DNA of 64,000 bases from Metaphire vulgaris (Eukaryota > Annelida > Clitellata > Crassiclitellata > Megascolecidae), in contig CM030834.1 of assembly GCA_018105865.1 (NCBI GenBank), forward strand, positions 5,687,257 to 5,751,256. Direction: 5' to 3'. Shown one piece after another: positions 33,001-44,020 of this stretch (its first letter is position 1; each line of letters starts with the position of its first letter). The position numbers and the translations under genes are program-made. The notes beneath the pieces are model-generated. The model did not search any database. It was not told the origin of the DNA and saw only the letters and a program-made list of their open reading frames with translations.

Positions 33001-33620
33001 GATCAAGAGTCTCACGCGGTCAGTCTCCCAAGCCGTCCTCAAGACGCTGGTCGTAGCTCTTGTCCTCACCAGACTAGACTATGGAAATGCCGCCTCGCTG
33101 GATCGCCTGCCTCTCTACTCTGCAGGCTGCAGTCAGTCCTGAATGGGGCTGCTCGTCTAATTCATCGTCCGCGCGTTGCAGCACGTCACTCCGCTACTTA
33201 TTGATCTACACTGGCTGTCCGTGCCAGAGCGCATCAAGTTTAAACTATCTAGTCTCGTTTATCGTTGTCTGCACGGAACAGGACCGAACTATCTGGCGAC
33301 CGAGTTGCGCAGCGTCTCGGATCTCAAGGCCGTGAAGACTAAGATCCTCCATCACGGCTGAACTGATTGTCCCCAGGACGCGTCTCGTCACTGTCGGTGA
33401 TCGAACTTTTTCGCAGTCGCTGCGCCGCTTGGAACTCACTTCCCGCTGACATCCAGAAGTCTCCGCCACTCGACACATTCAAGAAACGCCTCAAGTCCTG
33501 GCTATTCAGAACTAGTTACTGTATTTAGTTATTTAGTTATGTAATGTGTTGTTGAGTCTGTCGACTAGTCACCACACTAATCTTGACTTTACTTACTTTT
33601 ACTTACTTACTTACTTACTT
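30065..33620 (+). pseudogene. CR1/L2-like LINE, nearly full length, endonuclease plus RT
   Basis: The sequence is visibly more GC-rich than its surroundings. The AP-endonuclease domain shows NIRSLTHKLDDLL (about 30707), ETWHDPDSV (about 30787), VAVVYRPGS and VYLTGDFNARSNE (about 31120). RT follows with GSYRPISNLSVL (32190), AYHSTETAVLK, LLDLTAAFDTVDHSILLRRL (32400), PQGSVLGPILFTLYVADLLR (32590), LYADDTQIYGGC (32680) and C-terminal FKKRLKSWLFRTSYC (33480). Many frameshifts. The 3' tail is (ACTT)n ending at 33620. It lies in opposite orientation against the LINE at 29535-30064. Confidence 0.9.
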
Positions 33621-34289
33621 GGACAGAACAAACATGTGCATGTCCCGCTATTATACTGTCTAAAATATTGATTTAATGTCAAAATGTCAAAATATTAAGA
33701 TCTACATCAACACATGTTAAAAAGTAATAAGGTCCGTCACTACATAAAGAAATCAAATGAAAAAGTATAACCAAAACTTTAAATTATGAAAATCACTTCT
33801 TTTAAAATCCCAATGTTTTGTTTATTGGTGGCATTTAACAAGGTCAGGCTGTCCGACCAAGAAGACTGACTAACCTTGTGGACAAAGTAGGCTACAGTAA
33901 TTAAAGTTTCCAAGTCTCCAAGTGCGAAAGTCTTGAGGGGAGAGAGCAAATCCCTTCACTGGCTTTGGCTATTTGATGGCCTGCTTATTCAGTCATAGGT
34001 GTAAACTTGGGCAAAACGTGGGTGACCCAACCTCAATGCCTTCCCTCTACCTACCCTCTCAAAGCGGGGAGGGAGCTCGACTCTAGTGGCCTGATAGATG
34101 TCTCGTTGGTCCCGACTGCAAGGTTTAGAGTGGAGGAGACTGCAAGGTTTCAAGCGTTGGAGACAATAACCGGCTATACAAAGATTTTCCAAGGCCATCG
34201 ACCAAAGTCAAATATTTACACTAACATAATTATCAGTATAACTGAAAATGGCATGCAGCTAATTTGGTCCTTCCAATGATTTTTCAAGG
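33621..34289. other. Unassigned interior of the 29152 hAT
   Basis: AT-rich, then a stretch (34080-34160) with a local repeat 'ctgcaaggttt' and 'ggaggagactgcaagg'. No coding domain is recognised. Confidence 0.3.
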
Positions 34290-34505
34290 ACTAAGTAACA
34301 AGGACAAGGAAAAGGACTGACCTGCAAAGATGAGGATAAGGATGAGGACCGACCCCAAATACGAGGACTGACTCCCCAAGTACCAGGACAAGGATTAACA
34401 TTACTGATACTAATACCAAAGAGAGGTGATCTGAAGCAGTGCACAAATTAGCACACAACAGCCCTGTTATAGCATGCTGGCAAAATCATTCTACGAATAA
34501 TTCTA

Positions 34506-35265
34506 CAGGGTGTCTACGAAAAAAACCCTCCAGCAGGAAAACTTTGATTTCTTAAAAGTTCCTAAATATATTTTTATAAAAATTGCCATACTTCTACAGC
34601 ACATATTTCCCCACCTTTCTGCCTATTTTCATCTCATTCACATGTAAAATGGCCATTTTGTGAGATATCAAAGTCAAACTTCGATTTTTACTACTCAGTC
34701 GCAGCATGACAGGCCTAAATATCTATAGCTTCGCATAAATTTGGCTTCATGTCAATTTTGGTGGTATTAGTAGCAGTTGTTGTTGTTGTTCCAGTAGTAG
34801 TAGTAAAGTTTAAATCGAAGGCAATTTTGTAAACATGTTTTTAAACTCACAGAATTCGACATAACAATAAAAGTTTGATTTAAACTTTCAAAATGGGTAA
34901 AATATCGATTGAAGATAAGATGCGAATTCAGACATTGCGTGAGCTTGGCTTTGGATACCGAACAATTTTTGCTATTAAAGTTAGGGTTAGGGTTTGCAAT
35001 TATGTCGGATAACCATCTTGAACAATTGTGGTTTAAGTTGAAATTTCAAAACAATCAATAAAATTTTGTCTGTTGATTCGTAAAAATCGAATTTTGACTT
35101 TGATATCTCACAAAATGGCTACCTTACATGCAAATGAGATGAAAATAGGCAGAAAGGTGGAGAAATATGTGCTGTAGAAGTATGGAAATTTTGATACAAA
35201 TATATTTAGGAACTTTTAAGAAATCATAGTTTTCCTGCTGTGGGTTTTTTTTCATAGACACCCTG
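34506..35265 (+). mobile_element. Mariner-like element, deletion derivative with long TIRs
   Basis: Inverted repeats of about 180 bp (34506-34690 against 35080-35265), with ends CAGGGTGTCTACGAAAAAA and, in reverse complement, CAGGGTGTCTATGAAAAAA, sit in a TA target duplication. Between them an ATG at 34893 opens MGKISIEDKMRIQTLRELGF, which matches the N-terminal helix-turn-helix start of mariner-type transposases, but the frame ends about 40 codons on; the catalytic DDE/D part is gone. It sits inside the RTE-like LINE at a TA. Confidence 0.9.
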
Positions 35266-35666
35266 TAGAAAGAATAATAACAAAAACAGTCAGAATTAGC
35301 AGAAGAACAGGCAGGATTCAGGAGAGGGTGGGGAGCAAGAGATGAAATTACTACGGTAATCTTCACATTTGAATGTAGAAAGGAAAGGAACATCAGCAGC
35401 CCATTTACATGTGTTCTGTGGACTTCCATAAACCTTTTAATTCCATACATCACGAAAAGCTATGGAAAACAATGTTGGACATGGGATATCCAATCCATTT
35501 TGTGACCCTTCTATCCAATCTATACAAGAATCAATGGTACCAAGTAAAAGCAGCCAACACATTAACTCAAAGATTCAGAATCAAGAAAGGAGTAAGACAA
35601 GGATGCATTCTCTCTCCCTACTTATTCAACATTTTGGCCCAAATTGTGATGCAAGAGACCTTAGAG

Positions 35667-37449
35667 CAGGGGTCTCCAAAGTATGGCACGCGGGCTGGAT
35701 ACGGCCCGCCAAGGCCTTTAATCCAGCCCGTGGCAAGAAGTAAGTAAAATCTTGTAAATTTATACAGCGCTTTGGTAAGTAGTACAGTAGTAGTTTCTTA
35801 TTCTTATGCGCTTAATCTTTCTTGAAATAACAATAGACAAGGTGGGTTGTCGGCCGGGCAAAGGTCATAGTATCCATGAGGTGGCTGGTTGGGCTGTTAT
35901 AGCTATGGAGGTAATGACTTTTGGAATAGGAAGGCTTTGAGTTTAGACCTAAAGGCTTGGGGATATAGTGAAGGAATTAAAAGAACTGAAGATGTGGAGC
36001 TTGTCGTTTGACCATGTTGTAGACAATGGAGGGAAGCTGGATTGGTGAGGTGTATGAGAAATGAGGAACCTGCGCAAATCTATAATAGGAATCTCCTTTT
36101 CACCGTCAGTGTCATAGAGACATACTGTAGACTTCAATTATAACTGGCTTCAACTTTCATTTGTCTTACTCTTTACCATAGATATACACTATCTCATGGA
36201 CTCATCACCAATTTCCTGATTTCCTGATGGATCGAATCTGAGTTTCCAGACCTATCTTACCATACTTGAGTCAAATGGCTTAGCTGTGGGAAAGTCGTGA
36301 CTTGATTTTGTTATCTTCAAAATGACAGGAACCATCCTCTGGTGTTGCTCACAGAAAGTGAATGGAGTTCTAAATTAGTATTTTCAGCAGATTTATTCAT
36401 GCAATTTAGATTTGTACTCCAAGGTTTAAAGCATTCCATCAGAAATTGGCACTTTTTGAGAATCAGTTATCAAAAAGCTACTTTAGTCATTTGTCAAGTT
36501 GTGATAAATATAGCCAAGAAGCTGTGACTCTCTTTCCATGCTTGTTTGCTCAAAATATCATTTCAAATTTGAGAAAACAGTTCGTTTCTCTGATCTGGTG
36601 CATTTTCATCGAAAATAAGACTCTGAAAATCCTGTTGACTCTGTCATTAAAGACTTGACTTCCGACTTGCCAATATTAGTTATTGATTTGCAATCCAGTG
36701 ACACTGCAAATACTGTCATCAGAAATGGAGATTAATTGACTCGAACCTGTGCCCCTGCGGTGTCATTCAAACAATGTCGCACCTAGCTGACTCTTGCCCT
36801 ATAACCAGGCTAGAGGACGATGGATTACAAACTTTACACACAGCTGATAATGTCGCAATCAAATGGCTGACATCATTTAGCACATTAAGCATTCGATAAT
36901 AATAATAATAATCCAGTGATATCCAGAAGGACAACTTTAAAGAAGGAAATTTGATAGAACTCTATCCATGCCTTCTATGTAATCAGTTTATTCATTTAAG
37001 AAGTTTGCTTGTGAATTCATTTCTGCTTTTGGAACTAGATATTTGTGCAAAAAGGTTTTTTCTAATATGAAGTACTGGTATACACTATAAATCCTGCTAC
37101 AGATCAGTATTATCTGATGAACATTTAAAATTCCTACTTATTACAGGGATTTTGAACCACAGTTTGGTGTAATTGTATAAGATATGCATCAGTTTCATTT
37201 ATCTCACAGTAGTTGAAAGCCATTTCTGTTGCAACTGATATATATATTCTGCAGCCTGCATTATACACTTCATCACAATTCAGCAATAAATAGTCTGTTA
37301 TTGTCAGTTAATCATTCGCTGTATAGCATATTTTACTAAATTTAGTTTCTTTTGCATGAGGCCCGCGTAGCTGTAAGAAATCGGCAATGTGACCCGTGGC
37401 TGAAAAACCTTGCAGACTGACCCGTGGCTGAAAAACTTTGGAGACCCTG
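35667..37449 (+). mobile_element. hAT element with decayed transposase and an inserted LINE tail
   Basis: Ends CAGGGGTCTCCAAAGTATGG and ...ACTTTGGAGACCCTG; flanks CCTTAGAG / CTTTAGAG (7 of 8). Transposase relics on plus: SEWSSKLVFSADLF (36360), LFENQLSKSYFSHLSS (36450) and the dimerisation-region words LCxKVFSNMKYW and LSDEHLKF (37040-37140). The GTF2IRD2/ZBED-type hAT group is inferred. A LINE 3' fragment sits at 35740-36100. Confidence 0.85.
35740..36100 (-). mobile_element. CR1/L2-like LINE 3' UTR fragment
   Basis: Tail AGTAAGTA followed by a diverged version of the 4793/5306 3' UTR ('aatttatacagcgctttgg', 'cagtagtagtttcttattctta'). Inside the hAT at 35667. Confidence 0.7.
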
Positions 37450-37955
37450 CTTTAGAGGGATTCAATGGCGGCATCCAAATATGAGAAAGAAGAATCACAA
37501 ATCTGAAATATGCTGACAATATTGTGCTGCTGGCTTTGACTGAAGCAGAACTGCAACTGCTGCTGAACTGTCTAAACATGACTGCAAGAATTCAAGGATT
37601 ATTCATCAACTCTCACAAAACTTACACTATGTCAACAGATGGAACAAAGTGACACATTTGGATAGCAAAGAGGACCAAAGAATGGGTAATGAAAAAAAGC
37701 CAAATATCAGAAAATCCTATTGAATAACATCAAAAGAAGAAAACACATATTTTGGGCACATGGTATGGAAGCAAAGGGATTGTCTCGAGCAATAGATCGT
37801 GCAAGGGTACAATTCCAGGAAGAAGAGCTCAAGGAAGCCCAAGAATAACCTGGCTCGACAACATCCGAACCTGGACGGGACTTACAACATACCACGCCAT
37901 GAGGGCAACTAACAATAGGCAGCAATGGAAAGGGATAGTTAATATCATCTATGTC

Positions 37956-38815
37956 GAAGGCAGCAGACAGGTCCAGTTGCAGTAGGGCAGTTCGATGGCC
38001 AGCACCGGCTGCACCGTACAAGTCATACAGCAGTTTCAGCAATTCTGTTTCTGTTGAGTGATGGCATCAGTAAGCTGACTGAAACTTGCTGAAGGTTGGT
38101 GATTGTTGTGTGTAACGAATGAGTCGGGTCAGAAAGAGCCTTTTGGCTATTTTTGAAATGGTGTTCAGATTTGAGATTGGCCTGTAGTTGCAGAATTCTA
38201 ATCGATCCAGGCCCTGTTTCTTGATGAGTGGCGTCACAATAGATCTTTTGTAGCCCTCAGGAAATATTTCTTTGTTGAATGACAGTGAAGTGAGATGGGC
38301 AATGAGGTTCGCAAAAATGCCGGACACGACTTATTGACGGTAGTCGGGATATCAGCTGGAAACGATTTGGCTGGCATTGCATTGATAGGACTTCGGTAGG
38401 CATTGGTGGCAGCAAATCATCAAGCCTAGGACAGGAGTGTCACACGTCAGACTGCAATGGGTTGGCAGTCATACCATCGAGGCGTTTTGTAATGCCTTGT
38501 TTTATTTGTTTGATCTCATTGATAAAGAACTGTGAGAAGCCATTTGAGAGCCGAGCGCAGTCCTCTGGTGACAGAACTTCACGGTTTTCTGTGGTGTGAA
38601 GTATGTCACATATGGCAGACCAGCGATGTTGGGAGTCATTTGTGGCTCGAATTCTGACACTATAGTATTGACGATGTCTCTGTTTGCAGTATGGCATGCT
38701 TTCCTGTAAGCTATGTACAGTAGTCTTCCGTTGTGCCAGTAGACAGCCACCGTCTTTCGAGTCGGCGTCTTATCCTCTTGCTCTCAATGGCGGAAAAGGG
38801 ACAGCCAGCGAGTTA
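37956..38815 (-). pseudogene. CR1-like LINE, pre-RT and RT N-terminal fragment
   Basis: Reading in minus orientation: YSVRIRATNDSQHRWSAICD, SNGFSQFFINEIKQIKQGI, FPEGYKRSIVTPLIKKQGLD, FCNYRPISNLNTISKIAKRL and LLQLDLSAAFDIDD, where it stops against the RTE-like LINE. The 3' half of the element is missing. Confidence 0.8.
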
Positions 38816-38821
38816 TTTTAT

Positions 38822-39895
38822 GGGTAGATTAGATTAGATTAGATAAATAAATTTCTAAGGCCCTTTGTGACACCAAAGCGCCGCTGCAGTCAAATAATTC
38901 ACTTGAACATGTCTTTAGCTGAGAGTTCCACACGTTTGGTCCAGCGATCTTGAACGACCTGTCTCCCATTTTGGTGGAAGTCCTGTGGGAGACAAGCTTC
39001 CTTGTATCATCGGACCGCAGGCGTGTGCTCCGATTTGTTGAACATAGAAGTTGACAGTCCTGGGTTAGGTAATTATCCGGAGATTCTCGGCGCAAACACT
39101 TGTCAACAAGAGAGATCAGTTTATAGTTTATCCTCTTGCTTACTGGAAGCCAATGCAGACCTCGCAAGATTGGTGTGATATGTTGATTCCATCTGGTTCC
39201 TGTGATTAGCCTCGCTGCCGAGTTCTGCACCGCCTGAAGGCACTTTATTTGAGCTTCAGTGATTTCGAACAGGAGACTATTACAGTAATCCAGCCTCGTA
39301 CTAATCCAGGCATGCACCGATGCTTCAGCGGTATCCCTTGACAATGATAAGGCAATCGCTCTTAAATTTCGTAGCTCATAAAAACATGTCGAGACCAGGT
39401 GTGAGACATGATGTGTCATAGTTAAGTTTTCGTCCAGCAGAATCCCCAGATTGCGAACTAGGTTCGATCTAAAAATTTGCACCAAGCCTAGGTTGATGCT
39501 GGTGAAATTTAATTTCTCAAGATGAGCTTTACTACCGAAACAGATCAATTCGGATTTCTGAGGATTTAGCCCGAGTAAGTTCATGCGAAGCCATTTATCA
39601 ATGTCCGATGTGCAGGCAGTAAGTGTATTGGCAGTTTCTTCCATTTCATCAGTGCGATGTGAGTGATATAACTGAATATCATCAGCATAGAAATGAGAAT
39701 TCAGGCAATGAGGTCGAATAACATCTTCCAATTCACTGACAAACAGAACAAACAGTAACGGGCCTAAGATCGCGCCCTGTGGGACACCATATAGCATATC
39801 TCTGGAGTTTGATGAAACAGAGTCATAAATGACAAAGGGTAGACAGATAGCTTCTGCATGTGACAAGCAGACACAGTCGCCGCCATTCATCTGCT
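38822..39895 (-). pseudogene. CR1-like LINE, RT C-terminal half, 353-codon open frame
   Basis: Open from 39890 to 38829: YGVPQGAILGPLLFVLFVSE, NSHFYADDIQLYHSH (intact catalytic YADD), NPQKSELICFGSKAHLEKL, TRLDYCNSLLFEITEAQIK, LHWLPVSKRINYKLISLVD and MGDRSFKIAGPNVWNS. The 3' tail is (TTAGA)n at 38825-38843. 5'-truncated within the RT palm. This is one of the best preserved RT frames here. Confidence 0.87.
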
Positions 39896-40285
39896 ATTGA
39901 CGTCTCTCTCTCTCTCCCAGAGCTGCTGCTTAAGCAGCATCAGTCAGGAAAATTGCCAAGTACACCGACTTGTCGGCCGACTATTTCTTCTTGCCATTGG
40001 CCTTCGAGACTCTTGGTCCTATCAGTCATGACGCACTCATTTTCATAAAAGAGTTGGGTGGTCATCTTTCCGTTCTTTCCGGAGACACAAAGGAGAGAAG
40101 CTTGGTGGAGAGAAGCTTTTTTTGCTCCAGCGTATTTTGATGACTTTACAATGCCTTAATGCGATTGCATTCCAAGGGACTTTTTCTGCTTCTGATCCGG
40201 ATCAAGACGAGAGCTGAATAGTATATATTTATCTGTCTCTGGACACTTTTTGGTAATAAGTCCATCGGGAACTAAGTATCGAGGG
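39896..40285. other. Unassigned stretch
   Basis: Starts with a short CT run. No conserved coding segment seen. Confidence 0.25.
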
Positions 40286-40286
40286 C

Positions 40287-40334
<48 letters not shown>
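40286..40334. repeat. (AT)n microsatellite
   Basis: Uninterrupted AT dinucleotide run. Confidence 0.95.
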
Positions 40335-40338
<4 letters not shown>

Positions 40339-40639
40339 TATATTAAGTTACTTGTATAAATTATTTGTGTTAGAGTAATAAGAATATTTTATAGCCAATA
40401 TGATTGCTTTGTTTTGAAGAATTTTTTTATCTGTTTATTTTATTTATTTGTGAATAATATTATAAACACCCCTAACTTTATGGGAAATTCTGAGTTTAAA
40501 AGGTGTGCATTATACTCAAGATTTGATGGTATTTATTTAAAATAGTTGTTAACCCTTTACAGTCCATTTAAATTTTAGATGCCATCACCGTACCGGCCAT
40601 TTATTTTTGGAGAACAGCATATTTCAAAGCTGAATTTTA

Positions 40640-41510
40640 AATTTACTACCTCTTTAGCTCGCCCCTCTTTGGGTCACCAAACTCCCCTCTCGCCATTGAT
40701 GGGTCAAGAACGGATTTCCACTCATATAAAATACCTCGTTTAGTCGCCAAACTCGCCGCTCGCCCTCGCCACAACTGTCAAAATTCCATGCCTATGTATT
40801 ATTACCTCTTTTGCTCGCCTTTGCAACTTTGCTTACCTGTTTGACCATTTAGGCCAAGCTCCTGACCGACTGTTTACACATATAATGACCCTACCCAATG
40901 AATACATCTGTGTTGATAATCAGCTATTAACCTGTCAGCTAATGACTGGTGAAGAGATTGTGGTAGAGGTCTGCACGGGGGAGGGGCAAGAATCTGATCC
41001 CGCCCCGCGACAGTCGACCTCTCTTCTGCCACTCTTGCCCCATCCTGCGATGGCCAATCCCGCTCCTGTCTTTTTTGTCTCCAACCCAGCCGTCCCCGTG
41101 GCAGCAGACAATGGATCAGTTTTACAGAACTTTTCACCTGTAGGCCTATATGCTGCTGTATTACATCAGCAGCAGGTACCCTGGTCTGCATTATCAACAT
41201 TACGAAACACTGACGCAGCCTACTAGCTTAGAGACTTTACCTTTACAAGTTTACAGTTTCTCGTGAGCGTCGTGGCCGACCTGCCATCTATACGTGAAAC
41301 AAAGTGTAGCAACTTGTCATTTGTTCATGAACTGACCTGTCCATACTGGTATCTGTGGGGCACCTGAAATTCTCATCCCCGCCCCCATGGGGGGGATAAC
41401 CTACTGTAGTTTCAGTAGTGAGCATTGTATTCGTTAAGCCGCCAATTCGCCTCTCGCCAAAATTTGATCTCGGACGAATGGTGGCGAGCTAAAGAGGTTT
41501 TACTGTATAT
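40640..41510 (+). mobile_element. Pogo/Tigger-like relic with a 113-codon frame
   Basis: ACCTCTTTAGCTCGCC at about 40649 and its reverse complement at about 41490, with CAGTAAAACCTCTTTAGC against TA on the right, suggest pogo-type ends; extra degenerate copies are at 40727 and 40798. The frame at 40885-41226 contains CVDNQLLTCQLMTGEEIVVE then VCTGEGQESDP, weakly like the acidic C-terminal tail of Tigger-type transposases. The left end is degraded. Confidence 0.45.
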
Positions 41511-41869
41511 CTTCCGTTATACAAAAGCTAGAAAGATGAGTTATACACCATTGTTTAGCATTTTTAATGCTCTTTCTAACCATCCATACTAAAATAAAAA
41601 TTTGAGAATAGGTCCACTCTATGGTGTAAAAAATCCTCCTAGAAAATGTTCAAACCCATCCAGCAAACAGTTTCGAGTGGTAACCCTATTTGGGTGAGTG
41701 GCAAAGTTATAGGAAAACGTCAGTGGAACAAAATAAATCAAAAAGTTTGAAAATCGGATCATTTTTGGTAGAGATATACTACTTCTAACCCGAACATCCA
41801 TTTGTCGGACACATACATAAAGTAAGTCATACTTTGTAAAAACATGTGTGTCTATTAGATCAAAATCTG

Positions 41870-42015
41870 TCTCTGCGGAATCCTTTCTTAGGAACTTAAA
41901 AACACACTTATTTAATATCGGATTTTATTGATAGAATTATGTCAAAGCGCTTTTGTCGTAGGCCTTAGCCTTGTTTACTGCGCTGAAGAAATTGTCTAGA
42001 AATAATAATAATAAA
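41870..42015 (+). pseudogene. CR1/L2-like LINE C-terminal scrap
   Basis: SVSAESFLRNLKTHLFNIGF, then a 3' UTR with 'aaagcgcttttgtcgtagg', ending in (AAT)n. Same 3' design as 44737-46189. Confidence 0.75.
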
Positions 42016-42150
42016 AATCCCAAAGATACCATATATAAATGAGAAATAAATGCTGCTAATTGTTGAATCAATACATATCTAAAGGTTATTTGCATTAAGA
42101 CGAGTTAAGGCGTCATAGACGTTTAATGGCAAAGCCGGTAAAGGGGTTAA

Positions 42151-43186
42151 CCCTTTAACTGGTATCCCCGAACTCAGTTCGTCCACCGCCAGCTTTCACT
42201 AAATGGGATCCCGAACTCAGCTCGTCATGAAGTTCCGTAGCGTTTCATCAACGCCACGCGATATAACATATACATTTTACGCTATAAAACGTTTTAGTAC
42301 CCATCCATTCGATAGATGGCACCTATTTTTCAGCTATATCGCCTCCTTGAAAGAGAAAATATATATTCTTTGGAGAGACGGGTGCAACTAATAACTTCTA
42401 GAATCGACTTCTCCGACTTTTTCGCGTTAGAATTGAGCTATCTTTACCGAATGTTGACCGATTTTCAAACTTTTTGGTTAATTTTGTTCCTCTGACATCC
42501 CTTTACAAGTTTGCCGCTGACTAAAGTGGGGTTAACGCTGAAATTTTTTTGAAATTTTTTTGGGGGTGGGTGCTATTTTAGGCAATAGAGTGGACCCTAC
42601 TCCCCAATTTTTTTTCTGCATGGATGGTTAGAAAGAGGACTAAAAAAGATAAACAATGGTGATTACCTAATCTTCTTAGCTCGTATATAGCCTGAGCTAT
42701 AGCAAATTCAAAAAAATAAGGAAACTTTCTCAAAATTCTAAACTTTCCTGAAATTCACCGATAAGACTTATGTTAAAACATAGGGGTCATCAGGTTAGAA
42801 TTGATAGATCTTTACCAAATGTTGACCGATTCTCAAACTTTTTGATTTATTTTGTTCCACTGACATCCCTTTATAAGTTTGCCACTGACCAAAGTGGGGT
42901 TACTGCTGATATTTTCTGCTACAGGGCTTTGAAATTTTTTTGGGGTGGGTGCTATTTTAGGCTGTAGAGTGGACGCTACCCCCTATTTTTTTCTGCATGG
43001 ACGGTTAGAAAGAGGAATAAAAAAGCTAAACAATGGTGTTTACATCATGTTCTTAGCTCTTAAATAGCCTGAGATAAAGCAAATTTAAAAAGTTACCTTT
43101 TTCTTTCTTTTCTGAACAATGTATTTCCTAAAATTAAATCCCCAGAACGATGACGGCTTCTGAAAATTTAATCCCCAGTTAAGGGG
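42151..43186 (+). mobile_element. piggyBac-like non-autonomous element, 1036 bp
   Basis: The left end CCCTTTAACTGGTATCCCC and the right end, in reverse complement, CCCCTTAACTGGGGATTAA are bounded by TTAA on both sides (42147-42150, 43187-43190). The left TTAA is shared with the preceding element. The interior contains the unit 'gatctttaccaaatgttgaccgatt...caaagtggggttac' twice (42430-42540, 42800-42910). Relative of 60472-61471. Non-coding. Confidence 0.85.
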
Positions 43187-43252
43187 TTAATAATGTTCAC
43201 GTAAAGGTAACATTATGTCAAAAAAGAAAAGAAAATATGTCTTTATCTCAAC

Positions 43253-43355
43253 CTGTCCAGCCTTGGAAGTCATCGTTTTCTTTATAATATTTTCCATGTA
43301 ATCAGTCATTGGAACACCCTTTACAGAAACAACTGCTTCCTGTCGTAGAAGAGTT
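43253..43355 (-). CDS. PRELID3: PRELI/slowmo-family protein, internal exon
   Basis: Exon of 103 bp between ...GGTTTTGCAG and GTTGAG. The first base completes an Arg codon split with the exon at 60062; then TLLRQEAVVSVKGVPMTDYM and ENIIKKTMTSKAGQ. The block QEA(V/I)(V/I)(S/T)VKGV...YxE is characteristic of the slowmo/PRELID3 branch. Phases (2 in, 0 out) agree with both neighbouring exons. The downstream donor CAG/GTTGAG is weak but GT-type. It sits 67 bp from the edge of a piggyBac-like element. Confidence 0.9.
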
Positions 43356-43676
43356 CTGCAAAACCAACACAGTTTATAACCATGTTATCTTAATCAAAAT
43401 TTACAACCACAAAGAATCAGTTGTCATCATGGCAAGCCAAACAAGTCCCTAATTTTAAAATTAAGTCTTAAATTAATGTAATTAGCTTAAATTAAAATTA
43501 ACTTTTAAATTAATTAATTAATTTTTAACTTATTATTGCATATCTTGTGACAACCACGAAAGTGTCACTTCAAACAAAGTAGCATATACATAAATAAAGA
43601 CTACATTTACCATAAACAATTGCATAGGTGCACCACTGCACCTGTATTAATAAGAGAGTAAACTATTTATTTATAG

Positions 43677-43752
43677 TTAAAGCGCCCTTGACTTTGGTCT
43701 TTGCCATGCCCACTGAACTAAAAAATTACCTCTAATAATAATAATAATAATT
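43677..43752 (+). mobile_element. LINE 3' end scrap with (AAT)n tail
   Basis: 'aaagcgcccttgactttgg' followed by 'catgcccactg' and an AATAATAAT run, parallel to 13568-13654 and 46070-46189. Confidence 0.65.
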
Positions 43753-43980
43753 AGAGGTGAACCAATAATTGGTATTGACTTATAATCAGTATTTTGAATA
43801 ATCGATCTGAATAGATTTAAATCTTGACTGAAATCAGCAATAAAAATCAATATAAATATCTGTCTAATAAAAATCACTAAGTAATGTTAGCAAACACTTG
43901 TCACAATAATCCAATACGTCACTTCTAACTGCAGATGACAAAAGCATATGCAGCATACAGTACTGATGTTGTCTGCTGTG

Positions 43981-44020
43981 CATCTGCATGCAGTGATACT
44001 CATCTGCATGCAGTGATACT
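43981..44020. repeat. Perfect 20-bp tandem duplication
   Basis: CATCTGCATGCAGTGATACT occurs twice in tandem without mismatch. Confidence 0.95.

Larger units (their letters stand above)
29152..34406. mobile_element. hAT-like element carrying two LINEs, 5.3 kb
   Basis: The left end CAGTGATGTTAAC and the right end, in reverse complement, CAGTAATGTTAAT are flanked by ATACCAAT / ATACTAAT (7 of 8). Subterminal AAGGAC(GAGG) words fill 29180-29300 and 34290-34395. The host LINE frame is continuous across the insertion, which supports these boundaries strongly. The interior consists of LINEs at 29535-30064 and 30065-33620 and has no transposase. Confidence 0.88.
28490..37955 (+). pseudogene. RTE-like LINE RT in four pieces, split by two hATs and a mariner
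   Basis: Coding pieces in order: 28490-29151 (KRQNWITN, stop, MLALIEAKREAKSKD; IAEQWKEYCEELCDN; HRMHKICIALWETREWPDEW); 34415-34503 (KRGDLKQCTN, GKIILRIIL); 35268-35666 (SVDFHKPFNSIHHEKLWKTM, IKKGVRQGCILSPYLFN); and 37450-37955 (a YADN variant of the catalytic YADD, then TIPGRRAQGSPRITWLDNIR and TGLTTYHAMRATNN). Across the first insertion the frame reads LIPIPKRGD once the hAT and one target copy are removed. Same family as 49011-50930. Point stops and frameshifts are numerous. Confidence 0.88.
40553..42146 (-). mobile_element. piggyBac-like element with nested relics
   Basis: Begins TTAA-CCCTTTAC (TTAA 40549-40552) and ends GTAAAGGGG-TTAA (TTAA 42147-42150), the CCC...GGG ends and TTAA target typical of piggyBac-like elements. 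Its right-hand interior (41508-41815) is the reverse complement of the family body in 42151-43186. The left part holds a pogo-like relic (40640-41510), and a LINE tail is at 41870-42015. No piggyBac transposase is seen. Confidence 0.72.

Noticed and set aside
40885..41226. 113-codon frame as an independent host gene
   Set aside because: It lies inside a nested transposon relic, has only weak similarity to a transposase tail and no splice or start context that supports a gene.
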